Positions 6,329 to 8,114 of a stretch of 8,114 bases of DNA are shown one piece after another (the first letter of the stretch is position 1; each line of letters opens with the position of its first letter). The notes beneath the pieces were generated by a model, which ran no database searches, was not told where the DNA came from, and saw only the letters and a list, made by a program, of their open reading frames with translations. Origin of the DNA: Treponema sp. (lineage in GTDB: Bacteria > Spirochaetota > Spirochaetia > Treponematales > Breznakiellaceae); assembly GCA_031274565.1 (NCBI GenBank), contig JAISPY010000132.1:1-8114 (forward strand). The letters are read 5' to 3'. The translations under genes and the position numbers were made by a program.

Positions 6329-7336
6329 CTAAAATAGGATCTTTAACCCTGACAAGGTTTCCAGCCAGAGGGGAATCGTTTTCAGGCTGCTATGAAAAAA
6401 CATACTGAAATCCCGATACCAGCTCATATTACAGTCATTACACGCAGGCCGGCGCAACGCGCTTTCTTCCATGGTCAAAATGTTTCCCACTACCTGGGGA
6501 AGCTGCATACAGGGACGCACATCAAAAAACCAATCCACAAACAGCACATGCTCCCCGCCGTAACAGGGATAGCGCGCTGTCGCCGGGTCTTGCAGGTAAT
6601 TGATGATATTCTGCATGGAAATCGCGGAATTGATGATGCCGTATTTCCCGGTCTTTTTTAACCGGATAGCTTCAGTCAGTCCGTGGATCACCTTTTCCCG
6701 GGACAGGCTGATGCCCTCACCCCCCAGCGGGTAGACTTGGGATTTTGAAAAGGTCGGATAATTAAGGGAGACATAGCTAAAGCCCATGTTCTTGGCCCTG
6801 AGGCACACTGCTTCGAGTTTATCGTAGTTATCGTTCCAGATAAGCACCGAGGCCATGGTTTTGAGAGAAGTCCGGGCGATCAGGTCCATGGCCTTGGCCA
6901 TTTCGTCCATGATGTGGGGAATTTTCCGGGATTCGGCCATAGTAACCGGGTCCCCTGAATCAAAGGATATGCTCAGAAGATCGCAGCCCGCCCCTTCAAG
7001 GCGCTGGAGAATATCATTTCGCATTAAAAGCTGGGGCGCGGCATTGAGCACCGCGTTATGCATGTTCCGCTTAGTCGCCCGTTCCACAAAATCAATCACC
7101 TGGGGGTGTAAAAGCGGTTCACCGCCGGTAATGGTAAGATGGGATACGCCGAAATCCGCCAGCTTGTCAATCGCGGTGAGGGCCTGCGCTTTATCCACAA
7201 ATACTTTCGGATGTTGTTTCCATATTTCACAGAAGGAGCATTTGGCGATACACGCATTGGTAATGGCAAATTCGGTGAACCGTAATTTGCCCTGCAGATA
7301 ATTTTTTACGATATTGCTCGTTTTACCCCATACCAT
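6329..7336 (-). CDS. Radical SAM protein with SPASM/twitch-like C-terminus, function unknown
   Basis: A radical SAM enzyme: C29-x3-C33-x2-C36 binds the [4Fe-4S] cluster that cleaves S-adenosylmethionine, and GGEP at 71-74 is the SAM-contact motif. Of 335 residues, the barrel occupies roughly 20-230. Four further cysteines, C258, C276, C299 and C302 (CNDC), form a pattern typical of an auxiliary cluster in SPASM or twitch domains. Those domains modify peptides, proteins or small molecules. No signal peptide or membrane segment is seen. The ATG is preceded by an A/G-rich stretch with a weak AGGA. It is convergent with the E1-like gene, with 121 bases and no clear terminator between, so it is not part of that operon. 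I recognise no specific subfamily, and no precursor peptide gene is evident beside it. Confidence 0.88.
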   Translation of the reverse strand: MVWGKTSNIVKNYLQGKLRFTEFAITNACIAKCSFCEIWKQHPKVFVDKAQALTAIDKLADFGVSHLTITGGEPLLHPQVIDFVERATKRNMHNAVLNAAPQLLMRNDILQRLEGAGCDLLSISFDSGDPVTMAESRKIPHIMDEMAKAMDLIARTSLKTMASVLIWNDNYDKLEAVCLRAKNMGFSYVSLNYPTFSKSQVYPLGGEGISLSREKVIHGLTEAIRLKKTGKYGIINSAISMQNIINYLQDPATARYPCYGGEHVLFVDWFFDVRPCMQLPQVVGNILTMEESALRRPACNDCNMSWYRDFSMFFHSSLKTIPLWLETLSGLKILF

Positions 7337-7364
7337 TTCTTTCTCTATTTCCTTGCTTCCTCTC

Positions 7365-7411
7365 GCGTTCCGGCGTATGCGGCGTTTGGACGGAATGAGC
7401 CGTGGGAACGC
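7365..7411. other. GC-rich inverted repeat upstream of the radical SAM gene
   Basis: gcgttcc (7365-7371) and ggaacgc (7405-7411) form a perfect 7-bp stem. ggc and gcc extend it inward across a small bulge, with a loop of about 24 bases. It lies between the radical SAM start and repeat copy 3, and is unrelated to that repeat. It has no U-run on either side, and its function is unknown. Confidence 0.4.
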
Positions 7412-7422
7412 AGCGACCTAGG

Positions 7423-7519
7423 CTAGGGCAACGCTGATTAACTTGACGCTAATCAGCGTTGCCCTAGTGTTTTTCTCGTTTTCCTGCGGAAAACTGCGAA
7501 AAACTATATTAAAGGAAGC
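7423..7519 (+). repeat. Three-hairpin repeat element, copy 3 (broken at its right end)
   Basis: Same orientation as copy 1. Hairpin A is a perfect 18-bp stem, 7423-7440 with 7450-7467, loop acttgacgc. Hairpin B is at 7469-7504. Identity with copy 1 continues through attaaaggaagc and stops at 7519, six bases into hairpin C. There the sequence changes to a GC-rich joint (gcccgcgggc palindrome at 7518-7527), and the AT-rich toxin-antitoxin genes follow. The rest of hairpin C does not appear in the window. Confidence 0.9.
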
Positions 7520-7570
7520 CCGCGGGCCGTAAGGTCCATCGAACCAGCGGTTCGCGCGCATACAGACCGG

Positions 7571-7810
7571 TTAGACGACGTTTTTTGGAGCTTGTAACCC
7601 AGTTATTATTGCTTCTGATGATACAAACGTTACCTTGCCTGCTTGCTCGTTTGTTTCATATTCCTCTAGTACCTTTCTATCTATTAAATCTTCATACATT
7701 TCATTAAGAGACCGTTTTATTAACGATGATTTATTCTGTTCATAGAAATTGGATAACAAATCAATCATCTTTTCTTCATTTTGATTAAGCCGTAGCGATA
7801 GTACTGCCAT
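7571..7810 (-). CDS. Ribbon-helix-helix antitoxin
   Basis: Likely the antitoxin of a type II toxin-antitoxin pair: it would bind and block the RelE/ParE-like toxin and repress their shared promoter. From the ATG chosen here it is 79 residues. The N-terminus AVLSLRLN is the DNA-contacting strand of a ribbon-helix-helix fold, followed by two helices (about 11-40, NEEKMIDLL and SSLIKRSLNEMYEDL). The C-terminal half would be the toxin-binding tail. A longer start at 7825 adds five residues, but GGGAGG touches that ATG directly, so the family-typical MAV start is preferred even though its spacing (15 bases) is long. It overlaps the end of the toxin gene by 26 bases. Codons are markedly AT-richer than in the genes to the left, a sign of acquisition. 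Confidence 0.8.
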   Translation of the reverse strand: MAVLSLRLNQNEEKMIDLLSNFYEQNKSSLIKRSLNEMYEDLIDRKVLEEYETNEQAGKVTFVSSEAIITGLQAPKNVV

Positions 7811-8096
7811 TTTTTGTATATACATCCTCCCGTTTATCTAATGCAATTACCCATATATCATTATCCACCATATAAGATAGAGCCCGATATTTTCCTTTTC
7901 TCAAACGGTAATATATTCGCGCTGCGTTCTTTGACCGTTTTAACTGCTTTATATCAAAAAGATTTAAATCCTTGGTCAAATCTATTGCCATAAAAGCGTT
8001 GTTTATATGTATGAAAATATCCTCTGGGATAAGTCCCTTACGTATTCTTTTGACCATATTTTCATCATATCGTACCATGTATACAATGTAGTACAT
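7785..8096 (-). CDS. RelE/ParE-superfamily toxin
   Basis: Probable toxin of the pair with the overlapping antitoxin; members of this superfamily are ribosome-dependent mRNA interferases or gyrase poisons. At 103 residues it is slightly longer than usual (85-100). The C-terminal half carries the recognisable core: LKRSKNAARIYYRLRKGKYR then LSYMVDNDIWVIALDKREDVY, the basic beta-sheet and final KRExVY signature of the fold. The start at 8096 has CCAGG a few bases upstream. A start at Met7 or Met14 is possible, since the first residues do not match the fold well. The toxin gene comes first and the antitoxin second, the reverse of the common relBE order. The DNA is AT-rich compared with the rest of the window. 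Confidence 0.78.
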   Translation of the reverse strand: MYYIVYMVRYDENMVKRIRKGLIPEDIFIHINNAFMAIDLTKDLNLFDIKQLKRSKNAARIYYRLRKGKYRALSYMVDNDIWVIALDKREDVYTKNGSTIATA

Positions 8097-8114
8097 TAAA
8101 CCTGGTTAGTCAAG

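Noticed and set aside
1..7519. CRISPR array or riboswitch
   Set aside because: The repeats are only three, kilobases apart and in mixed orientation, with no spacers; being multicopy and downstream of a gene in one case, they do not act as a gene-specific riboswitch.
7518..7560. tRNA-like fragment or attachment site (ggttcg stem, 7540-7554)
   Set aside because: Only a 6-bp stem with a three-base loop; no acceptor or anticodon arm, and no matching direct repeat at the other side of the toxin-antitoxin genes within the window.

Overview
The window reads as a fragment of a moderately GC-rich bacterial chromosome (the two main gene blocks look to be in the mid-50s percent GC by eye). It carries mostly complete, ordinary-looking genes, separated by copies of a short hairpin-rich repeat. 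The content (a compact purine operon, a short ferredoxin-fused sulfite/nitrite reductase, a TusA protein, an E1-like adenylyltransferase, a radical SAM enzyme) suits an anaerobe. A gut spirochaete of the Treponema group is my guess, but it rests on general impression and not on a diagnostic marker.

Layout. (1) 1-120: right-hand part of a repeat element, cut by the window edge. (2) 167-3856, minus strand: purM, purN and purH, transcribed in that order. They encode the fifth step of IMP synthesis, the GAR formyl-transfer step, and the last two steps. purM and purN overlap by 8 bases if purN uses the TTG favoured here; purN and purH are separated by 326 bases in which I find no convincing gene. 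(3) 3857-4155: divergent control region with a perfect 15-base tandem repeat and a small hairpin ahead of purM, a candidate plus-strand promoter, and a full repeat copy in inverted orientation. (4) 4156-6207, plus strand: sulfite/nitrite reductase-like siroheme protein, TusA-family protein (ATGA overlap), then a 94-base gap with an imperfect hairpin and a ThiF/MoeB/HesA-type E1-like enzyme. This looks like a sulfur-mobilisation operon. (5) 6329-7336, minus strand: a radical SAM protein with a SPASM/twitch-like C-terminal cysteine set, convergent with the E1-like gene. (6) 7423-7519: a third repeat copy, broken inside its last hairpin. (7) 7571-8096, minus strand: an AT-rich toxin-antitoxin pair with the RelE/ParE-like toxin gene upstream of the ribbon-helix-helix antitoxin gene.

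The most unusual structure is the repeat: about 130 bp made of three successive hairpins, with similar inverted ends and, in the one complete copy, a TAA on both sides. The three copies alternate in orientation and bracket the purine operon and the sulfur/radical-SAM block. One hairpin shows a compensatory base-pair change between copies. The sulfur operon is the most interesting coding unit: it has a reductase, a sulfur-relay protein and an activating enzyme, but the window shows neither the beta-grasp carrier nor the JAMM protease that usually go with such enzymes.
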